From: Lysobacteraceae bacterium
GTDB lineage: Bacteria; Pseudomonadota; Gammaproteobacteria; Xanthomonadales; Wenzhouxiangellaceae
Reading direction: 5' to 3'
DNA: 10,272 nt
Assembly: GCA_020201235.1 (NCBI GenBank)
Contig: JAIVHD010000234.1
Span: forward strand, 1 to 10,272
In this document: positions 1-6,856 of the stretch, in pieces
Position numbering within the stretch: position 1 is the stretch's first letter
Layout: each line of letters begins with the position of its first letter
The notes under the pieces: model-generated
What the model saw: the letters and a program-made list of their open reading frames with translations, nothing else
What the model was told of the DNA's origin: nothing
Databases searched by the model: none
Translations under genes and position numbers: made by a program

Positions 1-6
1 CGCAAG

Positions 7-810
7 ATGCTCAAAGCCTACTTTAGATCCCACAAGTCCTGCAAGGCAATCGCCCGGACAGGCGTCGTTCTTGCCGTGCTTCTAATTGCCGCCTGCGCCG
101 GTGACCAGCTAGACCGAACAGCCGGCTGGCCCGAACTTTCGGCCCAGCAAAAAAACCGCCTGAGCCAGTACGAAGCCGAGCAACTGGAAGCGGACCGGGC
201 TTTCGCACGGCAGCAATACGGCCAGGCAAAAAGCGCCTATCTGATTCTGGCGCGACGTGGCGACAAGTTTGCGCAATACCGGCTTGCTGTGATGCATGCC
301 GAGGGCTTGGGGCAAGATCGGGACCTCGCACTGGCGCATGCGTGGGCCGTTCTGGCAGCCCAGCTCGGCCAACCGCCGTTCATCGAGTTCCGTGATCGAC
401 TGGCAGCAAGACTCACTCCCGAGACACAGGCCCGGGCAACCGGGCACCTGCTGGAGCTCGAACCGCAATACGGCCTGATCAGCACGTCGAAGCGCCAAAA
501 TTCAAAGCTTGTCAGAAAGATGCGTTCGTGTACCGGCTCGCGCCTCGGCAGCACCTGTGCCAATCTTCAGGCGTTGGGTTCGTTTCGGGACGCCGACGGT
601 AATGCCTACAGCTCCGGTTTTGCCTTTTGGCGTGCGGCCCGTGAACAGATTGCGGCGTTTCACGAATTTATGGAAACCAACCCCAAAGGTTTGGTAACGT
701 TGCGAGATCTCGAACTCAAGGACAACGACTCAGAAAACGATCCGAACAGGAACCGGGATCGCACCGGGGTTTCTGCCGGCGACCCGAAAGACGATTCCCG
801 GCTTTACTAA
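7..810 (+). CDS. Putative lipoprotein with Sel1-like repeat, function unknown
   Basis: The 267-residue product opens with a basic n-region, a hydrophobic stretch (about residues 19-29) and a lipobox ending I27-A-A-C30, so it is very likely a signal-peptidase-II lipoprotein. Residues about 70-122 resemble one or two Sel1/TPR-like helical repeats: the motif A-Y-x-x-L-A-x-x-G-D is followed by Y-R-L-A-V-M-H-A-E-G-L-G and then a D-x-x-x-A-x-A-W-A-x-x-A-A helix. Such repeats usually mediate protein-protein contacts. The rest has no fold I recognise; it contains Cys at about 179 and 186, and the C-terminal 35 residues are charged, rich in D/N/R and probably disordered. The ATG lies only 6 bases from the window edge, so its ribosome binding site and promoter are not visible. 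It is convergent with dapB, at the place where carA is often found in related genomes. I do not recognise a named family and assign no specific function. Confidence 0.75.
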   Translation: MLKAYFRSHKSCKAIARTGVVLAVLLIAACAGDQLDRTAGWPELSAQQKNRLSQYEAEQLEADRAFARQQYGQAKSAYLILARRGDKFAQYRLAVMHAEGLGQDRDLALAHAWAVLAAQLGQPPFIEFRDRLAARLTPETQARATGHLLELEPQYGLISTSKRQNSKLVRKMRSCTGSRLGSTCANLQALGSFRDADGNAYSSGFAFWRAAREQIAAFHEFMETNPKGLVTLRDLELKDNDSENDPNRNRDRTGVSAGDPKDDSRLY

Positions 811-819
811 TACAACCAG

Positions 820-842
820 AAGCATTGCCTCGTTCAGTGCTT
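820..842. terminator. Weak hairpin in the convergent gap between lipoprotein gene and dapB
   Basis: AAGCATTG (820-827) can pair with CAGTGCTT (835-842): 8 pairs including one G-T, around a 7-base loop. It sits between two converging stop codons (810 and 877). There is no proper T-run on either side, so function as a bidirectional terminator is only a guess. Confidence 0.35.
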
Positions 843-876
843 GCTTGGCCGACGCAGCCGGATTGCAACGCAGCCC

Positions 877-1647
877 TCAAAGCTTGCCGGACGGGACCTC
901 GCCCATGCCCAGGACCTCGCCCATGCCGTAGAGCCCGGCCGGCCGACCCAAAAGCCAACGCGCGGCAACCAGCGCGCCGCGCGCGAAGATGGCTCGGTCG
1001 GTCGCGCGATGCGACAGTTCCAGCCGTTCGCCGTCGCCCAGAAAATAGACCGTGTGCTCGCCGGCCACGTCACCGCCGCGCACCGTCTGGTACCCAATCT
1101 GGCCCTCCGCTCTCTCGGCTTCGGCCGCATGCCGATCGAAAGCCGCAACGTCGCGGTGGCGCTGGCCGCGTGCCTGGGCTGCAGCCCGTCCCAGCGCCAG
1201 CGCGGTGCCAGACGGCGCATCAACCTTCCAGCGATGATGAATCTCGGAAATCTCGATGTCGAACTCCGATTCGTCCAGTGCACCGGCGGCGTCACCCACC
1301 AGCTTCATCAACAGATTGACGCCGATCGAGAAATTGGCGGCCTGGCAGATTGCAATTCCGGCCGCAGCCGCATCGATTTCGAGCTGCATCTCGTCATCAA
1401 GGCCGGTCGTTCCGATGACCAGCGGAATCTTCTGCGAACACGCGAACTCCAGCGAGCGGGCGCACAAAGCCGGGCGTGAAAAGTCGATCAGCACGTCGGC
1501 GTGTCGATCGGAGTCGAAAAAACAGTTGCGGTCGGCGCGCCCGGCAATGCGGTCTTTCCGACCACTGCCCACAAGCCGTTCGATTTCCCGTCCGACCTTG
1601 CCGGAAGCTCCGCTCAGTAAAATGTCCAATGGCAAATCCGGGTTCAC
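877..1647 (-). CDS. dapB: 4-hydroxy-tetrahydrodipicolinate reductase (DapB)
   Basis: DapB reduces 4-hydroxy-tetrahydrodipicolinate with NAD(P)H in the diaminopimelate/lysine pathway, feeding lysine and peptidoglycan synthesis in the cytoplasm. The 256-residue protein has the Rossmann dinucleotide motif G13-A-S-G16-K-V-G19, the GTTG motif (79-82), ANFSIGVN (104-111), and the family signature I-H137-H138-R-W-K141-V-D-A-P-S-G-T, which carries the catalytic His and Lys. The substrate-domain segment V-R190-G-G-D-V-A-G-E-H follows. The C-terminus (WLLGRPAGLYGMGEV) matches the family but holds a short duplication, G-M-G-E-V-L-G-M-G-E-V. The start is GTG at 1645-1647, eight residues before the Rossmann beta strand as expected; no good Shine-Dalgarno is seen and no in-frame ATG exists nearby. 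It is slightly shorter than E. coli DapB (273). In related genomes it follows dnaJ directly; here 966 bases of decayed sequence separate them. Identification is secure; the exact start is less so. Confidence 0.96.
   Translation of the reverse strand: MNPDLPLDILLSGASGKVGREIERLVGSGRKDRIAGRADRNCFFDSDRHADVLIDFSRPALCARSLEFACSQKIPLVIGTTGLDDEMQLEIDAAAAGIAICQAANFSIGVNLLMKLVGDAAGALDESEFDIEISEIHHRWKVDAPSGTALALGRAAAQARGQRHRDVAAFDRHAAEAERAEGQIGYQTVRGGDVAGEHTVYFLGDGERLELSHRATDRAIFARGALVAARWLLGRPAGLYGMGEVLGMGEVPSGKL
894..927 (-). repeat. 16-bp direct repeat (period 18) in the dapB 3' end
   Basis: The 16-mer ggacctcgcccatgcc occurs at 894-909 and again at 912-927. On the coding strand it gives a duplicated G-M-G-E-V unit near the DapB C-terminus. 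It is in frame and probably tolerated, because this tail follows the catalytic core. Confidence 0.8.
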
Positions 1648-1701
1648 GAAACAAGGGAACCCAGAATAACGCTTCCCGACCGTGCTGGTGTCTTGACGCT
1701 C

Positions 1702-1733
1702 ATCGTCGGCGTGCGTGCACGCACGCCGACGAT
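1702..1733. repeat. Perfect 32-bp palindrome upstream of dapB
   Basis: Two 16-base arms (atcgtcggcgtgcgtg and its exact reverse complement) abut with no spacer. The palindrome lies 55 bases upstream of the dapB start and 60 bases beyond the stop of the DUF11 remnant. Transcribed from either strand it would fold into a very stable GC-rich hairpin. Plus-strand sequence after it is only mildly T-rich (ttgtctg) and there is no T-run on the minus side, so it is not a textbook rho-independent terminator. It could be a terminator relic, an mRNA stem at the 5' end of the dapB transcript, or a protein-binding palindrome. Confidence 0.85.
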
Positions 1734-1793
1734 TTGTCTGACCGGAACGCGGGGCCGTCAGCAGCCGTACCGGCGTCCCGCAGCAATGGCCGC

Positions 1794-2200
1794 TTAGTCG
1801 ATGCTCCGTCGCAATACCGGCAATGCCAGCAGGGCCAGCATCAGCGCCAGCAACAGCAGGCCAATCCGGCCCAGTGCAGGCACCGCCAACGGTGCGTTCA
1901 ACAAGGTTACCGTGTTACCGCTGCTATCGACCGCCTGACCACCTGGTCCGCTACCGGTCGTCGTGGCCACATTGATCAGCGCGCCGGCACCAAGATCGGC
2001 GGCCTGAATCACGAGACTGCCAGTGCAATCGATGACCTCTCCCGGCGCCAGCGTCGCCGGCGGGTCGGGCACGCAGCTCAGGTTGTCGAGCAGCGAATCG
2101 AACACTTCGACATCGGTCAAGGTCACGTCACCGGTGTTGGTTATCGTGATTGTGTAAATGATGGTCTCACCGGCGTCGCCGAGCTGATTGGCCGTCTGCA
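1794..2200 (-). pseudogene. 5'-truncated remnant of a DUF11/DUF7507-repeat surface protein with IPTL-CTERM-like tail
   Basis: From about 2200 down to the TAA at 1794, the minus strand encodes one complete immunoglobulin-like conserved-repeat unit of the DUF11/DUF7507 type: G-E-T-I-I-Y-T-I-T-I-T-N-T-G-D-V-T-L-T-D-V, then a Cys pair spanning A-T-L-A-P-G-E, then A-L-I-N-V-A-T-T. It is followed by V-P-A-L-G-R-I-G, a run of about 17 hydrophobic residues, and R-R-S-I-D, which resembles the IPTL-CTERM (exosortase-type) sorting tail. Such proteins normally carry a signal peptide and several tandem repeats. Here everything upstream of the last repeat is gone: the frame can be entered only at TTG (2297), giving about 30 highly charged Q/R/K/E residues unlike a signal peptide, and it is closed just upstream by a stop. 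I read it as the 3' end of a deleted gene. A short expressed protein cannot be excluded. Confidence 0.7.
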
Positions 2201-2528
2201 CGAACACCCGCTTTTTCTCGGCCTTGCGCTGGCGTTGGCGCTGCTCGCGATACTCGCTATCTGGCGACTGGCCCGGTGTCGCAGGCAGGCGCTGCAACAG
2301 TCGGTGGAGCGGCGCTCAGTTCAGTTCGACCGGACGACCCGCCAACTGGCAAAGCTGAACGATTCGCTACAACGGATTGACGTCCAGCATCGCGCCGCGC
2401 TGCAGGCCGTGAGTCGAGAGCTCAAGGCAGCGCTGAATGTAGCCATGGGAAATCCGGATTTTTACGTGGCTGGGGCGTTTTGCAACCGAACGCATCGGAA
2501 ACGCACTTACACAGCTGCTCGATCATAG
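2196..2528 (+). pseudogene. Startless reading frame: membrane segment plus coiled coil
   Basis: The plus-strand frame ending at TAG 2526-2528 encodes a leucine/alanine-rich membrane segment (about 2208-2270), then R-L-A-R-C-R-R, a positive-inside stop-transfer pattern, and then about 50 residues with heptad-like spacing (K-L-N-D-S-L-Q-R-I-D) suggesting a coiled coil. The frame stays open far upstream, but there it only mirrors the opposite-strand DUF11 and dapB sequence, and no ATG, GTG or TTG lies at a plausible distance before the membrane segment. It abuts the DUF11 remnant head to head. The layout would fit the inner part of a sensor or envelope protein, but I recognise no family. It may be a second truncated gene, or a chance reading of GC-rich DNA. 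Confidence 0.35.
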
Positions 2529-2613
2529 CGGGGTGAGGAGGTGTGACCGAGCGAAACGCCCCAGACGCGGAGCACGGCGGTGCCACAGCCGGTGGGGTGG
2601 CGAATTAGGCCGG

Positions 2614-3759
2614 TTAAAACCCCATGCGGTCGAAAAACTCCTTAACCGACTCCCCCCAGCCCTTGGTCTTGGGGCTGTGTGCGGTATCGTTATTTTCGTC
2701 CATCGTGTGCTGCAGTTTACGCAGCAGTTCCTTCTGCTCGCGGTTGAGGTTGACCGGTGTCTCGACCACGACCCGAACCAGCAGGTCGCCCGGCCGCGCG
2801 CTGCGCACCGACTTGACGCCCTTGCCCTTGAGTCGAAAGGTCTTGCCGGTCTGGGTCTCGACCGGCACCTTGAGCACAACCGAGCCATCCAGCGTCGGCA
2901 CCTTAATTTGACCCCCGAGAATAGCGGTCGTAATAGAGACCGGGATTTCGGCCGACAGCTGGTCGCCCTGGCGCTGAAACAATGTGTGCGGCTTGACCCG
3001 GATATCCACATACAGATCACCCGATAGGCCGCCCTGGGCACCTGCCCCACCTTCGCCGCTGAGCCTGATTCGGTCGCCCTCATCCACCCCTGGCGGCACC
3101 TTGACCTGCAAGGTCCGGGTTTCGCGAACCTGACCGCTGCCGTCGCAGACCGTGCACGGATCGCTGATCTCGCGGCCGCTTCCGCCGCAGGTCGGGCAGG
3201 CTTGTTGAACCGAGAAAATACCCTGTTGCATGCGCACCTGACCGGCACCACCGCAGGTCGAACAGACCTGCTGCTTGCCGCTGGTCGAGCCGGAACCGCT
3301 GCAGTTGGAACACTTGCCGATGCCCGGCACACGGATGTCGCGTGTTATGCCATGGACCGCCTCTTCAAGATCAAGCTCCAGCGTGTAGCGTAGATCATGG
3401 CCTCGATTGGATCGGGCCTGGCCGCCTCGGCGGCGACCGCCACCGAAAATATCGCCGAAAATATCGCCGAAAATATCGTTGATATCGCCAAAGCCGGCCG
3501 CGCCGCCAGCCTGACCGAAGCCGGCACCCTGGCCGTTGACCGCATCGTGCCCGTAGCGGTCGTAGACGGCACGCTTCTGGTCGTCCTTGAGCACCTCGTA
3601 GGCGTGCTTGACTTCCTTGAAGCGTTCCTGGGACTTGGCATCGTCCGGGTTGCGATCCGGGTGAAATTTCATCGCCAGGCGGCGGTAGGCCTTTTTAAGG
3701 TCTTCGCCGGAAGCATCCCGCTTCACGCCCAGTACTTCGTAATAGTCCCGCTGACTCAT
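2614..3759 (-). CDS. dnaJ: Chaperone protein DnaJ (Hsp40)
   Basis: This is the co-chaperone that delivers unfolded clients to DnaK and stimulates its ATPase. The 381-residue protein has all class-I parts in order: J domain (1-70) with the essential H33-P34-D35; a Gly/Phe-rich linker (about 72-118) containing a triple D-I-F-G repeat; four zinc-binding C-x-x-C-x-G-x-G motifs starting at C150, C166, C188 and C202; and the C-terminal substrate-binding and dimerisation domains, ending in F-F-D-R-M-G-F. Length is near that of E. coli DnaJ (376). Start ATG 3757-3759 gives the canonical [11 protein letters not shown]; its Shine-Dalgarno is weak. It lies 161 bases downstream of dnaK, across two hairpins, one of which looks like a terminator. 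No sigma32 promoter of its own is visible, so it probably depends on read-through from dnaK. Confidence 0.99.
   Translation of the reverse strand: MSQRDYYEVLGVKRDASGEDLKKAYRRLAMKFHPDRNPDDAKSQERFKEVKHAYEVLKDDQKRAVYDRYGHDAVNGQGAGFGQAGGAAGFGDINDIFGDIFGDIFGGGRRRGGQARSNRGHDLRYTLELDLEEAVHGITRDIRVPGIGKCSNCSGSGSTSGKQQVCSTCGGAGQVRMQQGIFSVQQACPTCGGSGREISDPCTVCDGSGQVRETRTLQVKVPPGVDEGDRIRLSGEGGAGAQGGLSGDLYVDIRVKPHTLFQRQGDQLSAEIPVSITTAILGGQIKVPTLDGSVVLKVPVETQTGKTFRLKGKGVKSVRSARPGDLLVRVVVETPVNLNREQKELLRKLQHTMDENNDTAHSPKTKGWGESVKEFFDRMGF
3444..3479 (-). repeat. Three tandem 12-bp units in the dnaJ G/F-region
   Basis: The unit cgaaaatatcgc occurs three times in a row (3444-3455, 3456-3467, and 3468-3479 with one final mismatch). 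On the coding strand it gives D-I-F-G three times in the Gly/Phe-rich linker. DIF motifs in this linker are known to affect control of DnaK, so copy number could matter. Being 12 bp, gain or loss of a unit would stay in frame. Confidence 0.9.
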
Positions 3760-3787
3760 TCAACTATCCATGCATCACGATTTGCTC

Positions 3788-3810
3788 AAAAAAAAGCGCC
3801 GCCATCGGCG
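3788..3810 (-). terminator. Rho-independent terminator between dnaK and dnaJ
   Basis: Read on the minus strand: CCGCC-gat-GGCGG, then cgc and a run of eight T (3788-3795). It lies 110 bases past the dnaK stop and 28 bases before the dnaJ start. The stem is short (5 GC pairs) with a 3-base spacer before the T-run, so termination is probably partial; dnaJ would otherwise need its own promoter. Confidence 0.75.
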
Positions 3811-3832
3811 GACGCGAGCTCGCACATCACCT

Positions 3833-3869
3833 GGCCTGCCAGGACGACGAGGTCGTACCCTGGCAGGCC
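3833..3869 (-). other. Strong hairpin in the dnaK-dnaJ spacer
   Basis: Arms 3833-3843 (ggcctgccagg) and 3859-3869 (cctggcaggcc) pair perfectly over 11 bp. Inside, 3844-3848 (acgac) pairs with 3852-3856 (gtcgt) around a 3-base loop, leaving a 2-base bulge. This gives a near-continuous 16-bp stem just after the dnaK stop and before the T8 terminator. It may stabilise the 3' end of the upstream dnaK mRNA against exonucleases. Role inferred. Confidence 0.75.
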
Positions 3870-3920
3870 GGCGAGCACTCGGGCCTTTACATGCAGACAG
3901 GCCCGGACGGCGCGTAGCGA

Positions 3921-5834
3921 TTACTTCTTATCGTCGTCGACTTCGGTAAACTCCGCATCGACCACGTCCTCTGCAGTCTGTTCATCGCTTGCAGCTTCGG
4001 CTTCTGCCCCGGCATTCTCAGCCTGGGATGCGGCTTGGTACAGTGCCGTGCTGGCCTGCTGCAATTCGCTTACGGCCGCATCGATCGCGTCCTTGTCATC
4101 GCCCTTGATCGTTTCCTCAACTTTGCCGATGGCTTCCTCGACGGTCTTGCGCGCGGCCTCGTCGATCTTGTCGCCCTGCTCGCCAAGCATCGAGCGAGTG
4201 GTGTGCGCCAGTGCCTCGGCACTGTTGCGGGTCGTGACCAGCTCGTGGAAGCGCTTGTCCTCCTCGCGATGGGCCTCGGCATCGGCCACCATTTTCTCAA
4301 TCTCGGCCTCGTCCAGTCCGGACCCGGCCTTGATTTCGATACGCTGTTCCTTGCCGGTTTCCTTGTCCTTGGCCGAGACGTGCAGGATGCCGTTGGCGTC
4401 GATGTCGAAGCTGACCTCGATTTGCGGCATGCCGCGCGGCTTGGCCGGAATTCCGGCCAGGTCGAAGCGTGCCAGCGACTTGTTGCCGTCGGCCCGCTCG
4501 CGTTCGCCCTGCAAAACATGCACGGTCACCGCAGACTGATTATCCTCGGCGGTCGAGAAAACCTGCGAGGCCTTGGTCGGAATCGTGGTGTTCTTCTCGA
4601 TCAGCTTGGTCATGACGCCGCCCAGCGTTTCGATACCCAGCGAAAGCGGGGTTACATCAAGCAGCAGCACGTCCTTGACATCGCCCTGCAGCACACCGCC
4701 CTGGATCGCGGCACCGACGGCCACGGCTTCATCCGGGTTGACATCTCGGCGTGGCTCGCGGCCGAAGAAGTCTTGTACCGCCTTCTGGACCATCGGCATG
4801 CGGGTCTGGCCACCCACCAGGATGACCTCGTCGACATCGCCGATCTTGAGCCCGGCATCTTTGATCGCGGTCTTGCAGGGCTCGATCGAGCGCTTGACGA
4901 TATCCTCGACCAGGGACTCCAGCTTGGCCCGGCTAACCTTGATGCTCAAGTGCTTGGGACCGGTCTGGTCGGCCGTGATGTAGGGCAGGTTGACTTCGGT
5001 CTGCTGGCTGGACGACAACTCGATCTTGGCCCGTTCGGCTGCTTCACGCAGACGCTGAAGGGCCAGCGGATCCTGCTTCAGGTCGACGCCCTGGTCTTTC
5101 TTGAACTCCGCAATCAGGTAGTCCAGCAGACGCTTGTCGAAGTCTTCGCCGCCGAGGAAGGTATCGCCGTTGGTCGCAAGCACTTCGAACTGCTTTTCTC
5201 CGTCGACGTCAGCAATTTCGATAATCGAGATGTCGAAGGTTCCGCCACCGAGGTCGTAGACCGCGACCTTACGATCGGCACCGGTCTTGTCAAGACCGTA
5301 GGCCAGTGCCGCAGCGGTTGGCTCGTTGATGATGCGGCGCACCGTCAGGCCGGCGATCTTGCCGGCGTCCTTGGTTGCCTGGCGCTGGGAGTCGTTGAAG
5401 TAGGCCGGCACGGTAATCACCGCCTCGGTCACTTCCTCGCCCAGGTAGTCCTCGGCGGTTTTTTTCATCTTCATCAGCACGCGGGCCGAAATTTCCGGCG
5501 GCGCGATCTTCTTGCCGTCGACTTCGACCCAAGCATCGCCGTTATCGGCCTCGACGATCTTGTAACCAACCAGATCCTTGTCTTTCTGGACCACGTCTTC
5601 GGAATACTTGCGCCCAACCAGCCGCTTGACCGCGTACAGCGTACGGGCCGGATTGGTCACCGCCTGGCGTTTGGCCGGTTGACCGACCAGCACCTCGTCA
5701 TCCTTGGTAAACGCGACAATCGACGGCGTCGTGCGGTCGCCCTCGGCGTTTTCGATTACCCGGGTCTTGCCACCTTCCATCACTGCCACGCAGGAGTTGG
5801 TGGTTCCCAGATCAATACCGATTATCTTGCTCAT
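3921..5834 (-). CDS. dnaK: Chaperone protein DnaK (Hsp70)
   Basis: This is the ATP-driven Hsp70 chaperone, cycled by DnaJ (ATPase stimulation) and GrpE (nucleotide exchange); in related bacteria it also helps hold down sigma32. At 637 residues it is full length (E. coli 638). Visible parts: phosphate-1 motif [11 protein letters not shown] (5-15), catalytic K70 and T199 at the same numbers as in E. coli, phosphate-2 motif [10 protein letters not shown] (192-201), adenosine-side G-G-Q-T-R-M-P (341-347), the interdomain linker [12 protein letters not shown] (389-400), the beta-sandwich substrate domain, the helical lid, and an A/E-rich disordered tail ending [12 protein letters not shown], the usual bacterial DnaK end. 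ATG 5832-5834 is preceded by AGGA about 10 bases away. It lies 210 bases downstream of grpE, with its own sigma32-type promoter in between. Confidence 0.99.
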   Translation of the reverse strand: MSKIIGIDLGTTNSCVAVMEGGKTRVIENAEGDRTTPSIVAFTKDDEVLVGQPAKRQAVTNPARTLYAVKRLVGRKYSEDVVQKDKDLVGYKIVEADNGDAWVEVDGKKIAPPEISARVLMKMKKTAEDYLGEEVTEAVITVPAYFNDSQRQATKDAGKIAGLTVRRIINEPTAAALAYGLDKTGADRKVAVYDLGGGTFDISIIEIADVDGEKQFEVLATNGDTFLGGEDFDKRLLDYLIAEFKKDQGVDLKQDPLALQRLREAAERAKIELSSSQQTEVNLPYITADQTGPKHLSIKVSRAKLESLVEDIVKRSIEPCKTAIKDAGLKIGDVDEVILVGGQTRMPMVQKAVQDFFGREPRRDVNPDEAVAVGAAIQGGVLQGDVKDVLLLDVTPLSLGIETLGGVMTKLIEKNTTIPTKASQVFSTAEDNQSAVTVHVLQGERERADGNKSLARFDLAGIPAKPRGMPQIEVSFDIDANGILHVSAKDKETGKEQRIEIKAGSGLDEAEIEKMVADAEAHREEDKRFHELVTTRNSAEALAHTTRSMLGEQGDKIDEAARKTVEEAIGKVEETIKGDDKDAIDAAVSELQQASTALYQAASQAENAGAEAEAASDEQTAEDVVDAEFTEVDDDKK

Positions 5835-5902
5835 AGCATTTAATCCTGTGTTGCTTTCCCGAAATCAATTCGCGGTTTCGACGCCGCGCTCTCTATATCC
5901 GC

Positions 5903-5932
5903 TTAGTGGGGCCCGGCGACGATCTTTTCAAA
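5903..5932 (-). promoter_or_regulatory. Sigma32-type heat-shock promoter for dnaK
   Basis: On the minus strand: TTTGAAA (5926-5932), a 14-nt spacer, then CCCCACTAA (5903-5911). The known sigma32 (RpoH) consensus is CTTGAAA, 13-17 nt, CCCCATNT, so the -35 differs only in its first base. Transcription would begin near 5896, giving a leader of about 60 bases before the dnaK ATG. This gives dnaK heat-inducible expression independent of grpE read-through. Confidence 0.85.
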
Positions 5933-5970
5933 TCACCACGGCACACCACCGAAGTCACTCCACGCCGTCC

Positions 5971-6047
5971 GGTTCATCAGCCGCTCGTCACCAGATCCCG
6001 CAGATGCGGCGTGCGGCGACGAACGCTTGATGAACCAAGCGGGTTCA
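5971..6047 (-). other. grpE-dnaK spacer with mutually exclusive TGAACC/GGTTCA hairpins
   Basis: Read on the minus strand, the grpE stop codon itself begins TGAACC-cgctt-GGTTCA, a perfect 6-bp stem with a 5-base loop (6031-6047). The second arm, extended as GGTTCATCA (6028-6036), also pairs perfectly over 9 bp with TGATGAACC at 5971-5979. The two folds exclude each other. There is no T-run, so simple intrinsic termination is unlikely; an mRNA-processing or alternative-structure role is possible but unproven. Confidence 0.4.
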
Positions 6048-6728
6048 TGGGGCTTTGGCCACAATCACCCGCGCCGGCCGAAGCAGGCGCTCATGAATCC
6101 GGTAGCCTTTCTGCAGCACCTGGACCACGGTGTCGGGCGGCTGCTGCGCGGTCGGCTGGATGGTCACAGCCTCGTGCCAGCTCGGATCAAACTCTTGGTT
6201 GAGCGGCTCGAGAATTTCCAGCCCGTGCTCGGTCAACACCTTGACGGCCTGCTTGCGCGTCAACTCCATACCTTCGTAGCCGCCCGGCGACTCGGCCGGA
6301 TCGGCCGCAGCCAGCGCCTGGTCCAGCGAGTCCAGCACCTGGACAAAATCGCGCATCAGGCTCTCAAGCGCAAATTTGCGCGCCTTGCTCATTTCGCGTT
6401 CAAGCCGTTTTTCGCGATTGTCCATTTCGGCGCGCATGCGCAGCATGGCCTCTTTCATGCGGCCTGCCTCTTCGGCCGGGTCGCGCGCCGCATCGGCCTG
6501 CGCGTCGTTGCCCGCAGCCCGATCCTGCGATTCGGCCGAATCGCCGCCCGAGTGCGCGCGCCGCTCGTCGGCCCGCTCATGCTCCGAACCCGACCCGTGA
6601 TGTTCACCTCGATGACCTTCACGCGGGTCTTCACCCGTGTCATCACGATCAACCTCGCCTGGCTTGCCACTCGACTCCTGGCGACCGGACCCATCGCCGG
6701 CACCACCGTTGTACTTTTGTTCGTTCAT
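6045..6728 (-). CDS. grpE: Nucleotide exchange factor GrpE
   Basis: GrpE dimers release ADP from DnaK and act as a thermosensor of the chaperone cycle. I place the start at ATG 6726-6728 (M-N-E-Q-K-Y-N), giving 227 residues, because AAGAGGAGG lies 10 bases upstream; a longer version from TTG 6791 would add 21 unrelated residues. Residues 1 to about 88 are a low-complexity, charged G/E/D/R/S/H-rich segment, much longer than the disordered leader of E. coli GrpE (197 aa in total). Residues 89-140 form the dimerising coiled coil (M-K-E-A-M-L-R-M-R-A-E-M-D-N). Residues 153-227 form the beta domain that contacts DnaK, ending with the family signature V-V-Q-V-L-Q-K-G-Y-x-x-x-x-R-L-L-R-P-A. First gene of the grpE-dnaK-dnaJ cluster, preceded by a sigma32-type promoter. 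Confidence 0.97.
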   Translation of the reverse strand: MNEQKYNGGAGDGSGRQESSGKPGEVDRDDTGEDPREGHRGEHHGSGSEHERADERRAHSGGDSAESQDRAAGNDAQADAARDPAEEAGRMKEAMLRMRAEMDNREKRLEREMSKARKFALESLMRDFVQVLDSLDQALAAADPAESPGGYEGMELTRKQAVKVLTEHGLEILEPLNQEFDPSWHEAVTIQPTAQQPPDTVVQVLQKGYRIHERLLRPARVIVAKAP

Positions 6729-6826
6729 CAACCTGCATCCTCCTCTTGACCGCGGCCGACACCCGAAGCCGCCGACCTTGCGGCGCGACAATCGGGCGCA
6801 CGAACCTGATTAAACCTCTGGTCGGC

Positions 6827-6856
6827 AACATGGGGACCGAAGCGGGTGAATGCAAC
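6827..6856 (-). promoter_or_regulatory. Sigma32-type heat-shock promoter for grpE
   Basis: On the minus strand: GTTGCAT (6850-6856), a 14-nt spacer, then CCCCATGTT (6827-6835). The -10 element fits CCCCATNT exactly; the -35 keeps TTG and the following A of CTTGAAA. The spacer equals that of the dnaK promoter. Transcription would start near 6820, about 90 bases before the chosen grpE ATG. The element lies in the spacer shared with divergent recN. Confidence 0.8.

Noticed and set aside
1476..2200. Plus-strand frame upstream of the membrane/coiled-coil piece, including antisense to dapB
   Set aside because: Its translation is Arg/Gln-rich and mirrors dapB and DUF11 sequence; no start site or domain supports translation.
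3833..3869. Possible attachment site or mobile-element end in the dnaK-dnaJ spacer
   Set aside because: No integrase, transposase or target duplication is present; an mRNA hairpin is the simpler reading.
3397..4539. A 380-codon plus-strand frame across the dnaJ 5' end and dnaK 3' end
   Set aside because: Antisense shadow of two certain genes; Ser/Ala/Leu-rich low-complexity translation without family features.
4035..5843. A 602-codon open frame on the plus strand antisense to dnaK
   Set aside because: Long antisense frames opposite Hsp70 genes are a known codon-bias effect in GC-rich DNA. The sequence mirrors DnaK codons, has no domain I recognise, and dnaK is unmistakable on the other strand.
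6729..6791. Upstream TTG start for grpE adding 21 residues
   Set aside because: The ATG at 6726-6728 has a strong AAGAGGAGG upstream; the extension (M-S-R-R-K-V-G-G) reads through that site and is unlike GrpE.
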